Assembly: GCF_949987515.2 (NCBI RefSeq)
Contig: NC_082694.2
Coordinates: forward strand, 11,525,958-11,589,957
Direction: 5' to 3'
Length of the DNA stretch: 64,000 nt
Source: Delphinus delphis
Lineage: Eukaryota > Chordata > Mammalia > Artiodactyla > Delphinidae
This document shows, piece after piece, positions 44,335 through 56,805 of the stretch. The notes beneath the pieces are model-generated. The model had not been told where the DNA came from and did not search any database. It saw nothing but the letters and a program-made list of their open reading frames with translations. How positions within the stretch are numbered: position 1 is the stretch's first letter; each line of letters opens with the position of its first letter. The position numbers were made by a program, and so were the translations under genes.

Positions 44335-44470
44335 CCATTTAAGTCTCTTAGCCCCTAAGATGAGTATTACTGATTCAGTTTCATAGCGAAGGATGTTAAT
44401 GCTCAGAGAGGTTGGGGAATTTGTCCAAGGCCACACAGCCACTTAATAAAGACCAGGCTCTTTTCAGTAT
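44335..44470 (-). mobile_element. MIR SINE relic, antisense
   Basis: TTAATGCTCAGAGAGGTTGG, then TCCAAGGCCACACAGCCAC, is the antisense MIR. Confidence 0.8.
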
Positions 44471-44604
44471 ATTAGGAGCCCCATTAACCTGGGCATAGCT
44501 GTAAATACAAATACCATTTGAGAAGATGCTCCAAACAAGTCAAAGAGCAACTTTATAGGAGAAGATACAAGATACACATGATTGATTGTCAAAGATATAA
44601 ACTA

Positions 44605-44882
44605 CAGTCATCCCTCTGTATCCGCAGAGGATTAGTTCCAGGACCCCCTTGGGATACTAAAATCCAAGGATGCTCAAGTCCTCTATGTAAAAACAGTGTT
44701 TGCATATAACCTATGCACACCTCCTGTATTCAATGTAAATGCTATGTAAACATCTCCCAGTGTGCACCAAATTCAAGTTTTGCTTTTTGGAACTTTCTGG
44801 AATTATTTTTTCAAATATTTTTGATCTGTGGTTGGTTGAATCCCCAATATGGAGCCTGTGGATTTGGAGGACGGAATGTGCT
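44605..44882 (+). mobile_element. TcMar-Tigger-type DNA transposon, non-autonomous
   Basis: It begins CAGTCATCCCTCTGTATCC after a TA and ends GATTTGGAGGACGGAATGTG, the worn inverted terminal repeat. The interior has TTCCAGGACCCCCTTGGGAT, GGATGCTCAAGTCC and TGATCTGTGGTTGGTTGAAT, typical of Tigger-derived MER elements. At about 280 bases it has no transposase frame. Confidence 0.85.
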
Positions 44883-45059
44883 GTGAAATAAGAACACCCT
44901 GTGTGCTAAGGAGATATACAATGTAAATCTCAACTCTTGCTTAGAATAACAACTGTACTGACTTTGCTAAGACTCAAATGATGTTGCTAAGACTATCTGA
45001 TAATTCTCTCTGTGCATCAGTCTCATCTTCATCCATTCTTGCCTTGTTTCACTGAACAG

Positions 45060-45605
45060 TTATTTTGTATCAAGCAGGATGCCTTTAGCTATGAGTAACA
45101 GGAAACCCTGGCTGAACTGTTTTAAGTGGTAAGTGGGTTGTTTTCTCACTTAATGATTCCTGACGTCAGGCAGTTTCAGGGTGGTTATTTCAGTAGCTCG
45201 GTGACATCCTCAAGGACCAGTGTTGCTTTGATCTTCCCTCTCTGCAACCCTCAGCATATTGGTTTTGTCTTTGGCCGACTCCCTCATGGTCACAGAATGG
45301 CTGCTGAGGTTCTTGCGGTCACATGCACATACAACAGAATTTTGCAGAAGAATGTCTATATGTCACTTTGTAGCAGCATGGAAACATTTTACCCCCAGAG
45401 ATCCTTCAAGAAACTTCCCCTCATCTCTCATTGACCAGGTAAACCATCTGTCCATTCCTAAGGCCATCACTGAAAAGGGTAATTGGTTTAGTGAAGCATA
45501 GTGGCTCCATGGAGGAGGGTGGATTACATGAACATTATTGGGATTTATTACTAAGGAGGGGAAGAAGAGGAGTTGGACCAACAACTGGGAATGTTACTAC
45601 ATACC
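45060..45605 (+). mobile_element. Old widespread mammalian repeat, family not assigned
   Basis: TAGCTATGAGTAACAGGAAA, TTTCAGGGTGGTTATTTCAG, CCTCAGCATATTGGTTTTGT, CTCATGGTCACAGAATGGCT and TCTCATTGACCAGG recall a repeat I have seen many times in mammalian genomes but cannot name with confidence. No coding region is inferred. Confidence 0.45.
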
Positions 45606-45609
45606 TAAA

Positions 45610-45800
45610 ACGTATTTTTATTATGGCAGATTTCAAACACAAGGGATATAGCAATAGGGGATTCTCAATTACTCATCTGGTTTCTACAGTTATCAACATT
45701 TTGACAATTTTAGTTCATCTCTATCCTGCCCTTCCTCTCCTGCTGAAGTATTTTAAGAGGAATCCCAGGTATATCATTTTTTATGTGCTCTGTCTGTATA
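45610..45800 (-). mobile_element. Old L1-like 3' relic
   Basis: TTATGGCAGATTTCAAACAC, ACAGTTATCAACATTTTGAC and AGGAATCCCAGGTATATCAT match a common old repeat block usually attributed to L1ME-type 3' ends. Confidence 0.45.
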
Positions 45801-48109
45801 CTGAATGCATTCTATATGCCCGGTCACTCAGCCAAAGAGAAAAGCTGTTTCAGGGACAAAGAGATTAGTGAAGACTGACCCGGGATTAACTACATTTTGC
45901 TAAAGAGAAAAGACTAAATTCTCTGAAATAAAGGAACATGCAGTATCCAGGGATCAGTGTTTTCTCCCAAGCTTTTGTTCTGGCTGCATCTGGAGTCCTT
46001 GAGATGTTAGGGAACAGGTGTCCTGGGAGGATGGGGGGTGGTTGGGGGGAGGGGTCCTCCCTGCCCCCCTAGTCAGACATGGAAGGTGAGTGGAAGTTCA
46101 GCATCTCATTTGTCATTTCCACTCTCCGGCGGATGAGGTGAATGCTTTCTAAGAGTGGGTTTTGGTCTGATGACACCTGTTTCTTCATGTTAATAGATTT
46201 CTGGGGTGAGATAGAGCCGGGTGATGTCACCTGCAGGTGCGGGAGCCCGTGGTAGCGGTCTGCTGTTTGGTGTTTGTTTCCCTAGGCATTGCGAGCCGCA
46301 TCTGTCCTCAGCTGTGAGGGCGTATTCACCAGCAGGCTAAAGCAAGAGATGTTTTTAACCAGAACAGAAAGTCAGATGTAACAAGTTGACTCTGGGCTGG
46401 GCTGTAGACACATGTACTTTACCTATGACTTTAGCTTATCTCATTTAGTTATGGAACAAAAGACACGTGGTTTTTTTTTTTTTCTTTCAAATATCACCGT
46501 GGCAGTAAGAGTCTATTTCCATGTACCCTTTTCTGCATTTCTTGAGCCCACCTGTTCTATTACAGTTTTAAAAGACCCCTCTTCCTCCGTGTGTGTGAAA
46601 CAGGAAGACTGCCTTCTGATTTTCCTTTGGTTTGCAAACCTTGGCTCCTTTGACGAGAGCTCACATGCTTTATGCGGGGCGGTACTTTTGTGTATAACAT
46701 AAAAAGCAATTCACCATTTCTCTAAATCTGCTTCTCATTTCTGCAGGACAATTAAAGGTCAAGTTGCAAAGCTGAATCAGTTATAGCTCCGCGTTCAGGG
46801 TATACTCAACCTGAGCTGATTTTATCTACCTGGGTTTAGTAAAATGTTAGTGTTTGCACAGCGAGGTTAAAAGACAGAAATCTTTTGCATAACTATATTT
46901 GAAAAATCTAAAAAAAAAAAAGAAAAAAGAAAGAGAGAGAGAATGGACTAATGACACGAGATGATGCCATTTGGCTCAGTATTTTGGTAGCCCGGATGGC
47001 TCTTGGAGCAGTTACAGTCTTCTTAGCGGAGCTTTCTAGAATGTGCATGTTGTGGTTGGGTGCCCTTTGCTTGGCATGCTGTGCATTTTGGTGCTATGTG
47101 AGAATCCATCTGACCCCAATACATTTTATTTGACACGCACAGCTGGGTTGCTGGAGCATGGTGCAGGCCATTAAAAAGAAGGCAAAAGAAAACACAGACA
47201 ATCTATTCATCAGGACGCTGTGAAAGGGAGACTCACTGGGGTGGCCTCTGGCAGGAGTGCACCTGGGGGAAGGAGGGGGGGGAGAACCACTGGGTGCCCC
47301 GGAGCTGGAAATGCAGCTGCCACTGACCTCTGATGCGTCCCGTGGCCAAGGGCTTGGCCAAAGGTGAAACCTGATTGCCGTTCCAACTTGTGGAGTCTCA
47401 GTTTAGGGTGCCCTGCAAACAGGAGGGTTGGATGGCTGGACCGATTTCTTATTTGCTGGGGAGTGTATGCTCGCCAGGTGCTTCGCACCCAAGGGGAACA
47501 CAGGCCAAGGTGTTTGCATCTGAGGGATGCACCTGACCCTTGGGACCACGCTAGGTCTCCCCAGGCACCCTCCATCTCACCAAAGACGGAAGAGAGGAGG
47601 CAGCTTCTGGAATCCTTGGGAAACCTTTCTTCAGCCGCAAGGATGTTCCAATAACCTCAACTCAGTTCACGCAACCTGCATAGCCCCCAACCCACTTTCG
47701 TCTTCTTGCTTCCTAGGTGTGATTTTGCATCTCTGGTTTTACACCTGTTCTTTTATCCACTACAGCAAGCTTTCCACTTGTGTGTGTATGTGTGAGATTG
47801 TCACCTGGAGAGCCATTTTGTAATCTTGTGTAAAGACCTTGGGCAGGTCCCTCATCACCTCCGCTGTGGTAGGAGGCTGGGGTGTCTTCCATCACCTTGG
47901 TCATTCAGGCCCTTTCAGAGTGGCCACTCTGAGCCTGAGTAAGATGTAACAAGTTGGCCTGGGCTGGGCTTAGACATGGCCTGCTGTCCCCAGCTGGTTC
48001 ATGGTGTGTACTTAACTCAAGATCATGGATCTTGGTGCAGAAGGTAGAATGCTGGGCATACCTAAGAGCCTTCCTCTCTGGCTAGAGCTCCACACAGCTC
48101 TGCATTGTA
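45801..48109. other. Mostly unique sequence
   Basis: Contains an A-rich/GA tract (46908-46943) and a T run near 46472-46482. No exon or RNA gene was recognised. The 60-codon frame at 46951-47133 has hydrophobic content, but no splice signals and no recognised homology. Confidence 0.5.
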
Positions 48110-48215
48110 GAGACCAGGAGCTTTGGAGAGACAAACAGACAGATAGACAGACTTGGGTTCAAGTCTGGCTCCTCCACTCCATAGCTGGGTGATTCTGTGC
48201 ACAGCAAGCACTTCT
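48110..48215 (+). mobile_element. MIR SINE relic
   Basis: CAGACTTGGGTTCAAGTCTG, GCTCCTCCACTCCATAGCTG, then GGTGATTCTGTGCA, is the sense MIR 5' half. Confidence 0.75.
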
Positions 48216-50379
48216 CAGAGAGCCTGGTATAGAGTGCCTAGGAAGTGGCAGCCGGGCTTATCTGCGTCTTGGGGACAACATATAGCTGGTTGATTAAAAT
48301 GTCCCACTTTAGCCACAGGTTCCCCTATTCTCCCAGGTGGGAGTGATTCTGGAAATGAGAATAGCTCTATTGAACCAAAGTCGACCGTAAATTCTAAAAG
48401 GGTTTCTAGAGGTAACACGGTGTTTTATTTTGTTTTGGAAATGGGTTTGTTTCAATATCAAGTTGTGCAAAATGTTCATGCCTCCAAAAAACCAGGTTCC
48501 AGGCTCATAAGGCATTTCCAGAAAACGTCTGCTTTCCTTTTGGTTGCTTACAAAGCTCAGTGAAATTCTACAGCGTCTTAAGACAACAAACAAAAACAAA
48601 ACCAGGAAACCTTCGTCTAGGGCTAAGGTCCTTGGCAAATACACATTGGCAAGACTGACTTAAAAACAACCACCACCAAAACCCAAACCTCTGAAAATGC
48701 GTGTGACTTCTTCCCGTTGGGACAGCAATTTAAGGCGTCCATTTGCTTAGCTGACCTCTGGGAAAGACCAGGATGAAACGCCTCCCTGGTTACTTTCGAC
48801 GCTTTATTGATTCCCTGTCCCTCCTTCCCCCTTCCTTGCATACATTCTGCTACTTGACCTGGAACGGGGGAGACTCAAAATCTAACCCTGGTTACGTTAT
48901 TAAATTGTAAACGTTGAAATTCGCACAGGGTAGTTGATAGGAATTTCAAAACAGGGGGAACTTCTGCTCTGACAAAGATGGAACAAAAGCTCTCTGTCTT
49001 TTGGAGGTCACTAATCCCGTGTTTGCACCTTATTGTCACTACGTAATGCCTGAAACACTTGGAATTATTTCTAATTAGTGGGTTTAAGTGGATCTTGCTC
49101 TCTGAGCCGTTGACCCCTCGGTGTTTGTTTAGCAGGATTTTCTCACCGGTCTTCACCTTGCTGCACATTGTTTGGCTGTCAGAGCGTCTCAACTGCTCCG
49201 GGTGACCCCTGCAGAAATGGCCGTGTCGTGAGACTCGGGAGCTGTTGTGAATTTTGTGATGACAGATGGCAGAGGCATAAAAGGCACCTCCCCGGGCTTT
49301 GTGAGAGGGGATTTGGGTTCTCAGAATCATTTTCTTCTCTCTCTGTTCTGGAGGCACGTCCGGGATTGCTGGCAGAGCTGCGATGTGGCCCACTGAGAAT
49401 GGCGAGGCCTTGGAGGCCGGAGAGCCCTTGTGTGTCACATACACCTGCTCGGGGACACACGCGTCCCTCCTGGGCTTTCCAGGCTGGCCTCAGCAGACCT
49501 GAAGGGCTTGGCCACTTGCTCTGTTGGAAGAGCAGGCTCTGCCCTGGAACCCTGGGGTTTCATTCGGACAGGACTTTCGCCTGATTTCTGGAGATGGGAG
49601 GGCCAGAATGATAGACAAGGAGGGCAAAAAGGGAGCCTCTTTGGTTCTGCTTCTGAAACGGGCATTTGAAACAGCTGCTTCCCCAGCTCTGGCTGAGACT
49701 TTGAGGCTGGGGCTAAGGTTTTCCCCAGATGCAGGGGGACGCCCAGAAAGAAGGAAGGACAAAATTTTAAAATGAGTGCAAACTACAGAACCCTATGTGT
49801 GGCTCTCATGACTCACCCCTTGGCATTGACTCCAGCACCTGATGGAAGCGAGGTGCTTGCTCAGGGCCGAGTGGAACCCCCCCAGGCTCCCAGGAAACAG
49901 TTGGCCCCTGTGGAGATGCTGTGGCCGGCTGCTGGCCAGCCTGGGAGGGCAAGGAGACCTCTGTTGCCAATACTGACGCATCAGGAGAAATTCTGGGTGT
50001 TCAGCTTCTTTGGAAAACTGGGTAGCCCAGCAGCACCCTGGCCCCTATCCCACATGGCAGCCACCAGCTGGAGCCTTGTAGCAGCGGCCATCCTCAGGGG
50101 ACTCACGCTCACTAGCTGTTTTCTTTCTTTTTCTTCTTCCATCCAGCTAACTGTACTCATTACCGTGACTAACCCCAGTTGGCATTTGAGGTTGCAAATC
50201 TTTCATATGTTCTAATCCCTCCAGAGAATCTGAAATGTAAACATGTAACAAGAACCTTGAAAATCAATCCTCATAAAATAATCCGAGATGCAGAAATCAG
50301 TTCACGCCACAGAAAGGTTTCTCTCCATTGTTCAGGATTTACGAAACTGGAAACAACATCATAAGGGGAGCAGGTTGAC
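48216..50379. other. Unique sequence
   Basis: GC-richer between 49160 and 50060, without a CpG cluster comparable with a promoter island. Overlapping frames up to 189 codons occur on opposite strands and lack splice or homology support. Confidence 0.5.
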
Positions 50380-50498
50380 TGAATTATGTTGCATTCCTAT
50401 ACTGGAATATTATATGGGCATGAAAGTAATGGTTAGGCAGAGTTTTTAATAACACGGAAGAATGCTCACAATATAATATTGGGTTAAAATAAAAAGCT

Positions 50499-51707
50499 AC
50501 AAATCTACAGTAATCAAGACAGTATGGTACTGGCACAAAAACAGAAATATAGATCAATGGGACAGGATAGAAAGCCCAGAGACAAACCCATGCACATATG
50601 GTCACCTTATTTTTGATAAAGGAGGCAAGAACATACAATGGAGAAAAGACAGCCTCTTCAGTAAGCCTCTTCAAAAGACAGTCTTTCCCAAATAACTGGG
50701 AAAACTGGACAGCTACATGTAAAAGAATGAAATTAGAACACTCGTAACACCATACACAAAAAGAAACTCAAAATGGATTAAAGACGTCAGTGTAAGGCCA
50801 GACACTATCAAACTCTTAGAGGAAAACATAGGCAGAACACTCTATGACATAAATCACAGCAAGATCCTTTTTGACCCACCTCCTAGAGAAATGGAAATAA
50901 AAACAAAAATAAACAAATGGGACTAAATGAAACTTAAAAGCTTCTGCACAGCAAAGGAAACCATAAACAAGATGAAAAGACAACCCTCAGAATGGGAGAA
51001 AATATTTGCAAATGAAGCAACTGACAAAGGATTAATCTCCAAAATTTACAAGCAGCTCATGCAGCTCAATATCAAAAAAAACAAACAACCCAATCCAAAA
51101 ATGGGCAGAAGACCTTAATAGATATTTCTCCAAAGAAGATATACAGATTGCCAATAGACACATGAAAGGATGCTCAACATCACTAATCATTACAGAAATG
51201 CAAATCAAAACTACAATGAGGTATCACCTCACACCAGTCAGAATGGCCATCATCAAAAAATCTACAGACAATAAATGCTGGAGAGGGTGTGGAGAAAAGG
51301 CAACCCTCTTGCACTGTTGGTGGGAATGTAAATTGATACAGCCACTATGGAGAACAGTATGGACGTTCCTGAAAAAACTAAAAATAGAACTACCATACGA
51401 CCCAGCAATCCCACTACTGGGCATATACGCTGAGAAAACCATAATTCAAAAAGAGTCACGTAACCAAAATGTTCACTGCAGCTCTACTTACAATAGCCAG
51501 TACATTGAAGCAACCTAAGTGTCTGTCGATACATGAATGGATAAAGAAGATGTGGCACATATATACAATGGAATATTATGCAGCCATAAAAGAAACGAAA
51601 CTGAGTTATTTGTAGTGAGGTGGATGGACCTGTCTGTCATACAGAGTGAAGTAAGTCAGAAAGAGAAAAACAAATACCGTATGCTAACACATATATATGG
51701 AATCTAA
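50499..51707 (+). pseudogene. LINE-1 ORF2 C-terminal part, frameshifted
   Basis: This is the region after the reverse transcriptase core of L1 ORF2p. In frame pieces the peptides [18 protein letters not shown] and KGLISKIY (50927-51118), then [29 protein letters not shown] and [10 protein letters not shown] (51162-51518) are clear. The pieces lie in different frames, so at least one frameshift separates them and another follows near 51460. The ancestral stop is near 51705. The catalytic reverse transcriptase and endonuclease parts are absent because of 5' truncation, so the copy cannot supply activity. Confidence 0.9.
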
Positions 51708-52082
51708 AAAAAAAAAATTGGTTCTGAAGAACCTAGGGCAGGACAAGAATAAAGACGCAGACATAGAGAATGGACTTGAGGACACGGGGAGGGGGAAGGA
51801 TAAGCTGGGACAAAGTGAGAGAGTGGCATGGACATATATACACTACCAAATGTAAAATAGATAGCTAGTGGGAAGCAGCCGCATAGCACAGGGAGATCAG
51901 CTTGGTGCTTTGTGTCCACCTAGAGGGGTGGCATAGGGAGGGTAGGAGGGAGACACAAGAGAGAGGAGATATGCGGATATATGTGTATGTATAGCTGATT
52001 CACTTTGTTACACAGCAGAAACTGACACACCACCATAAAGCAATTACATTCCAATAGAGATGTTAAAAAAAATAAAATAAAT
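50499..52082 (+). mobile_element. LINE-1, 5'-truncated 1.6-kb copy
   Basis: It starts within ORF2 (ACAGTAATCAAGACAGTATG) and runs through the 3'UTR to the end motif CATTCCAATAGAGATGTT and an A-rich tail. ATAAAAAGCT at about 50490 and ATGAAAAGCT at 52081 are probable target duplications with one mismatch. Confidence 0.95.
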
Positions 52083-52329
52083 GAAAAGCTTGACGGTGAG
52101 TTGTATGTGCAGTGCACTCTAGTTACCTTCCCAGAGGTTAAAGCTGTGTCGATATGCATCAAATAAGACTGGAGAGAAATTGGTCAAAATATGACAGTGC
52201 TTGCTTTTTGGCAATGAAATTATCAATGATTATTTCCTCTTGATTTTTTTCTGGGCTTTCCACGTTTTCTACACTGAATGTGCATTGGTTTTATATTCAG
52301 AACAAAACAATAAAAAAACAGAGAAGAAA

Positions 52330-54365
52330 CCGAGGCCTAGAAGATGAAGGGATTTTTCTCTGAGCCTCCCAGCTCATTGGTGACAGGGCAGAACCAAAGC
52401 CCAAGGTTCCCGATTCTGAGACGGATGAGGACACTTGTCCCACGCGTGAGGATCAAGATGCCTGCGGCCGTGCGTCCAGCATGGATGGCCCCAGGGTTCT
52501 CACCCAGAAACCCTGCACCTTATGTGGGTGTGCTTGTCTGTATGCGGGGGGCAGATATACGTTTAGGTCTTTTGTTTTGCCTTCGATTTCACCGTAATGA
52601 GCAACCTTTAAGAACCAGACAGTTGTGCCCCTTGAGTAGAAATAAAAGCCAGTCTAGGTGTCATTCCATGCGATGCTAGCTTCACAACTTGTGTGACTTG
52701 TGGACGTATCTCTTTGGGGGCGCACCTAGCCTAGATCTTCTCCTGTTCCTGCTATTCCTCCCTCTTCTTCTACTTCTTCTCCACTAGGGAGGACGAGTCA
52801 GAAGAACTCAGATCCCTTCACTGGGCTGGGGAAGTGATGCTGCTCGTAGAGAAAGCCCCAGTACATCCCTTGACTCTGCACCAAAATGGCAGCCCTTTCA
52901 CCAAGCACTTTGAGATCCAAAGAACCGCGTCCCCCTCCTGACTCCTGTCGCTAACTGCTTAGGTGACCTTGGTCAGATCTGTCCTTTCTCAGAGCATCTC
53001 CCGCAATGAGAATGGGAAGAATATTTTCTGTTGAATGACTTTCTCTAGGGCGTGCGGGAGAGGTCTGATGGGTGACAGGAAAGGTTTTCCCAGTTCCCAC
53101 GGAGGAAGAGGAGGTATCACCAGAACCAAACCTTACAAGGGGGTCTTCAGCTCTCAAGGGCAGACTCACGTTTAACCAAGCTCACAGGGACCCAAAGCTG
53201 TTCATTATTCCCTAGCAAGAAATTCAGCTGTCCAGTGGTCCAAAAGACCAAAGGCAGATCCACTGGAACATTCCATCCCTGTTGACATGTCCTTGGGAGG
53301 TTAATTTCAGGCTTTCTGAGTTATGGGATATTCAGAAGTGCCCTTCAGCTGAGGGAATAGGAGGCTCTCTTCCCTATGTGGGAATAATCTTTTCAAATGC
53401 TTGGTCCCCGTAGCTGGGACCATCTCCCAAGGAGAGAGCCCTGCCAATGTTTGCCTCTGGGATTTAACCGTTGCTGTATTTTCCAGGCTGAGTATCTCTC
53501 CCTTCCAGTGCGGCTCTGTGGAGTTCATCACACTTTCCCTGACTGTGATATAGCTTGGTTCTTGGTCCTGGGCCTGGAGGACAAGCTGGCTCACTGATCG
53601 GAGCTCTGGGCTTGGGTGGACTTTGCCAGTTTCATCCTGAGCAGCCCTGTGCCCAGGTTGCCGGGGCTGGTGTCTCACTCTAGCCTCGTGGCCAGCAAGT
53701 GCTCTGATCAGGTACCTGGTTGTCTAGCAAGTGGGTGGGTGTGCAGACGCGGACCCCGGGCTGTTGGGGCGTGCAAGGCCAGCTGTCTTCCCGCTCTGCT
53801 GACTCAGCGTTTTTTGTTTCTTAAAGATTTCTGTATGGTGGATGATTTCTGTTTTTCCCTGCCTCTGAAAAGACTCCTAAATTCAGGGCCCTCAGGAGAA
53901 TTTCTGGTTGCTGGAAAAATTAATACAAACTGGAAATACAGGAATCAGCATCCCCAAACCTAAGTTTGCCTGTTGAAAAAACATAATTAATTGTACGTTT
54001 CCAGTTGCAAATGCTGAAGGAAGGAACGGGGCAGCTTTGCCTGGGTCCCTGTCCCCCAGCTGGCGTGGGGTCAGAGCAGGGTGGCACCGAGTGCAGGGTG
54101 GGGATCAGTCTGCCTCTCAGGTCCGCCTCTCAGACCCTTTCATTTTTACTTTACCTTAACTTTGCATTTCTAGATCGTTGAACTCTGGCCTGATTTCACA
54201 TTCTGAAACTAAGCCTGTTTCTCAGTTCTGTGAAGAAAAGGATGTTTCAGAGGAGTGATGACTCACCTTTTATTTTGAGCCCAGTGAGAAGAATCCAATC
54301 TAAGAGGCACTGAAGGGATGAGCATTTGCTGTATTTCTGGATGATTATACCCATTTTAAAATGTG
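52330..54365. other. Mostly unique sequence; MIR relic at 52935-53060
   Basis: GCTTAGGTGACCTTGGTCAG then TTTCTCAGAGCATC resembles sense MIR. The rest shows no exon, RNA gene or recognised repeat. Confidence 0.5.
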
Positions 54366-54740
54366 TTTTTAAAGTGACACATGACGCACATTCTTAGAAA
54401 ATTTAGAATCCACCTTGTGCCCTCCCACCCCATTCCAGGCCCCTTCCTCGAGGTCACCACTGTTAACCATTTGACGTGTATCTTCCCAGATGATTTGTAT
54501 GCATTCACGTCTGTGTATGTGTAGAGAGAGAGAGAAACATATAGTGTGATTTATGTGTGTTTTTGCATATGTGATATAGTACAATCTCTACATTGTTCTA
54601 CAACTTGTTTTTTCCACAGAACAATATGTTCCGGAGATCATTCCAAATCATTAAATAAAGATCTCCCTTATTTTAAACTGCAGACACTTGCCCTGTGATA
54701 GATTTATTTAACTTGTCCCCCTCCCTCTTTATTTATTTAT
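54366..54740 (-). mobile_element. Old L1M-type 3' sequence
   Basis: GAGGTCACCACTGTTAACCA, CTTCCCAGATGATTTGTATG, ATTGTTCTACAACTTGTTTT and GATTTATTTAACTTGTCCCC match the antisense of an old L1 3' block. A GA run lies at 54523-54534. Confidence 0.6.
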
Positions 54741-54744
54741 TTTT

Positions 54745-55060
54745 TTGGAAATAGAAAAGAGTTTTATTTGAGCCAAACTGAGGAGACACAGATGCAAGAA
54801 GCACTTGAGTAGTGTTCAGTGGAACTACAATATGGGGGAGGCTTACATAGACAAAAACTGAAAAGTTGCATAAATTGTTAAGAATTAGGATTGGAACTGG
54901 CAAGAAGTAAGGGTGCTTGTTAAGCAAGGATTGATTGGATAACCTGCCCCTTCTTGCTAGATAGAAAATGATTGTATTTTTCAGTGTATCTAAGTGAAAC
55001 TCTGTTTCAGTGATAAAATAAAATCAGCCTTTTATCTTTTTTCCTCCCCAGAGTGGTAGG
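54745..55060. mobile_element. Retroelement-like relic, family not assigned
   Basis: AAAGAGTTTTATTTGAGCCA, then AACTGAGGAGACACAG, is a phrase common to an old LTR-type repeat (usually TTTATTTGAGCCAAACTGAG). Later text (TTCTTGCTAGATAGAAAATG) is unplaced. Confidence 0.4.
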
Positions 55061-56029
55061 TACTATTTAAAAAAAGAAGAAGAAACTAAAGAAACAACGA
55101 TCCACCAGGAGAGAAGGGGCAGCCAGGCTGTCTGTTGACAGGGCCCAGGGCTGCGTGTGAGGCCTGATTTGTGGTCAGCGGGCCGTGGGGCCTTGTGGCA
55201 GGGGTGTCATGCGGTGGTCATGGAGTGAGCCACGCATGAAGGGGGCCGCAAGGAGGGCTGGTCCGGGAGGTCCCTCAGCCGGGAGGCAGAGCTGGGGCTT
55301 GCCTGGGGTGGCTCGAGCAGAGGTGACAGTCTTTGAGTTGAGGTGGCCAGAGGTCTGTTTGCCTGTCTCTTTAATCACTCAGCATAAACTATGCCCCAAG
55401 CACATGCAGGGCGACTGGGGACCTGTGGTGCCTGAGATCGGGATTCCATCCTCTCTCATCTGGTCAGGGAGAAAGATGTGCACAGATGTGGTCCAGGAAG
55501 CGTTGCCTGAGGTGTCAGACATGGGTTGGTCTTGAACGGTGAGCACCGTAGAGGGAGATTCTAATTTAAACTTATTTTGGAAGCTTGATTTCTTATGGTT
55601 GCTCTCTCTGGCTTTGTCATTTTCCTTGATTCCTCCAGCGTCTGTCATTGGTGGCACTGGAGCTTTTTCTCTGGGGCTGGGGGCTCCGAGTCCTGCTTCA
55701 AGATTGGTTGATCCCCCTTCTACCCACTGGGAAAAGAAGCCAGCCATCAACAGGAAAAGTAAAGGGTTGATTTCCTCTGACAAGAATGTTCTTCTTTATC
55801 GACCCAGTGACTTCTTGAAGGAATCTCACTTCTGTAGGTTTTCACGTCACAACTGGCTAACCTGGTCTTTGTTTTCCATCCTCTTCTCCAGCACACGTCT
55901 TAGTCATTTGTCTCACCATTGCTCCTGCTAGAATTTCTTACCAACACCGCATACAGGTAGAGCCGGTGTGTTTCCCAAGGTGGTCCCTCTGGAACGACCA
56001 TCTAAGGACATGGAAGTGGCAGAGTGATG
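55061..56029. other. Unique sequence
   Basis: No recognised exon or repeat. Frames up to 134 codons on opposite strands overlap. Confidence 0.5.
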
Positions 56030-56220
56030 GTGGCAGCCAACATTCACTGAGCGCTCACCCTGGCCAGATGCTCACCCTAAGCACTTTCCCCATATCATTT
56101 ATTTTTATCATTGCAGCCACTCTGGGGGTTGATACCACTTGCCCCACTTTGCAGTGGGGGTGACTGAGGCAACAGAGAGGACAGGCAACTTGGCTGAGGT
56201 CACAGAGCTAAGGATGGTGA
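56030..56220 (-). mobile_element. MIR SINE relic, antisense
   Basis: CAACATTCACTGAGCGCTCA, GCACTTTCCCCATATCATTT, ACTTTGCAGTGGGGGTGACT and TTGGCTGAGGTCACAGAGCT follow the antisense MIR end to end. Confidence 0.85.
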
Positions 56221-56565
56221 GCATTTCCTCCACTCAGTGCCTCCCACCCCTACCTTGGAGCCCACCAACACTGTGAATACTTGGCGTCTTGACTCTCATG
56301 GTGGGAAGTGGCTCTCTGGGAAGTGGCTGTGGGTGCCGGGTGCTGAAAACTCTGTAAATGCTGGTTGTTGGTGGTAGTGTTCAGGCCTGGGCTGGAACCA
56401 CAGAGGCTTCCAGATTATGTGATGAAAGGTTCCAGGAAACCACATTTCTCTCTTCTGTCACCCCAGAGGCCTTGCTGAGTCAAGAGTGTTGTCTTTTGTT
56501 CAAGTGGGGGTCACTTGAGTGGACCACCATTTTTCAGCTCCCCACAATGGACTGGTGAAGGGGTA
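56221..56565. other. Unique sequence
   Basis: No recognised feature. Confidence 0.5.
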
Positions 56566-56578
56566 AGGGGTCGGCTTT

Positions 56579-56792
56579 TTTTTGTTTTGTTTTGTTTTTT
56601 GCGGTACGCGGGCCTCTCACTGTTGTGGCCTCTCCCGTTGTGGAGCACAGGCTCCGGACGCGCAGGCTCAGCGGCCATGGCTCATGGGCCCAGCCGCTCC
56701 GCAGCACGTGGGATCTTCCCAGACCGGGGCACGAACCCGTGTCCCCTGCATCGGCAGGCAGACTCTCAACCACTGCGCTACCAGGGAAGCCC
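56579..56792 (-). mobile_element. CHR-type tRNA-Glu SINE, short young form
   Basis: Well-preserved copy with a TTTTGTTTTGTTTTG-type tail. The duplication AGGGGTCGGCTTT is perfect at 56566-56578 and 56793-56805. Confidence 0.96.
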
Positions 56793-56805
56793 AGGGGTCG
56801 GCTTT

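Larger units (their letters stand above)
50380..52325 (+). mobile_element. Old LINE-1 (L1M) 3' relic, split by a younger L1
   Basis: Left part TTATGTTGCATTCCTATACT, GGAATATTATATGGGCATGA and right part TCTGGGCTTTCCACGTTTTC, then TACACTGAATGTGCATTGG, are the two halves of an old L1 3'UTR. The younger L1 occupies 50499-52082. Confidence 0.65.

Noticed and set aside
46951..47133. 60-codon hydrophobic frame containing MALGAV, compared with acyl-CoA oxidase
   Set aside because: The similarity is a few residues only. It lies downstream of the 35-nt exon although it would have to be upstream, and no splice sites flank it.
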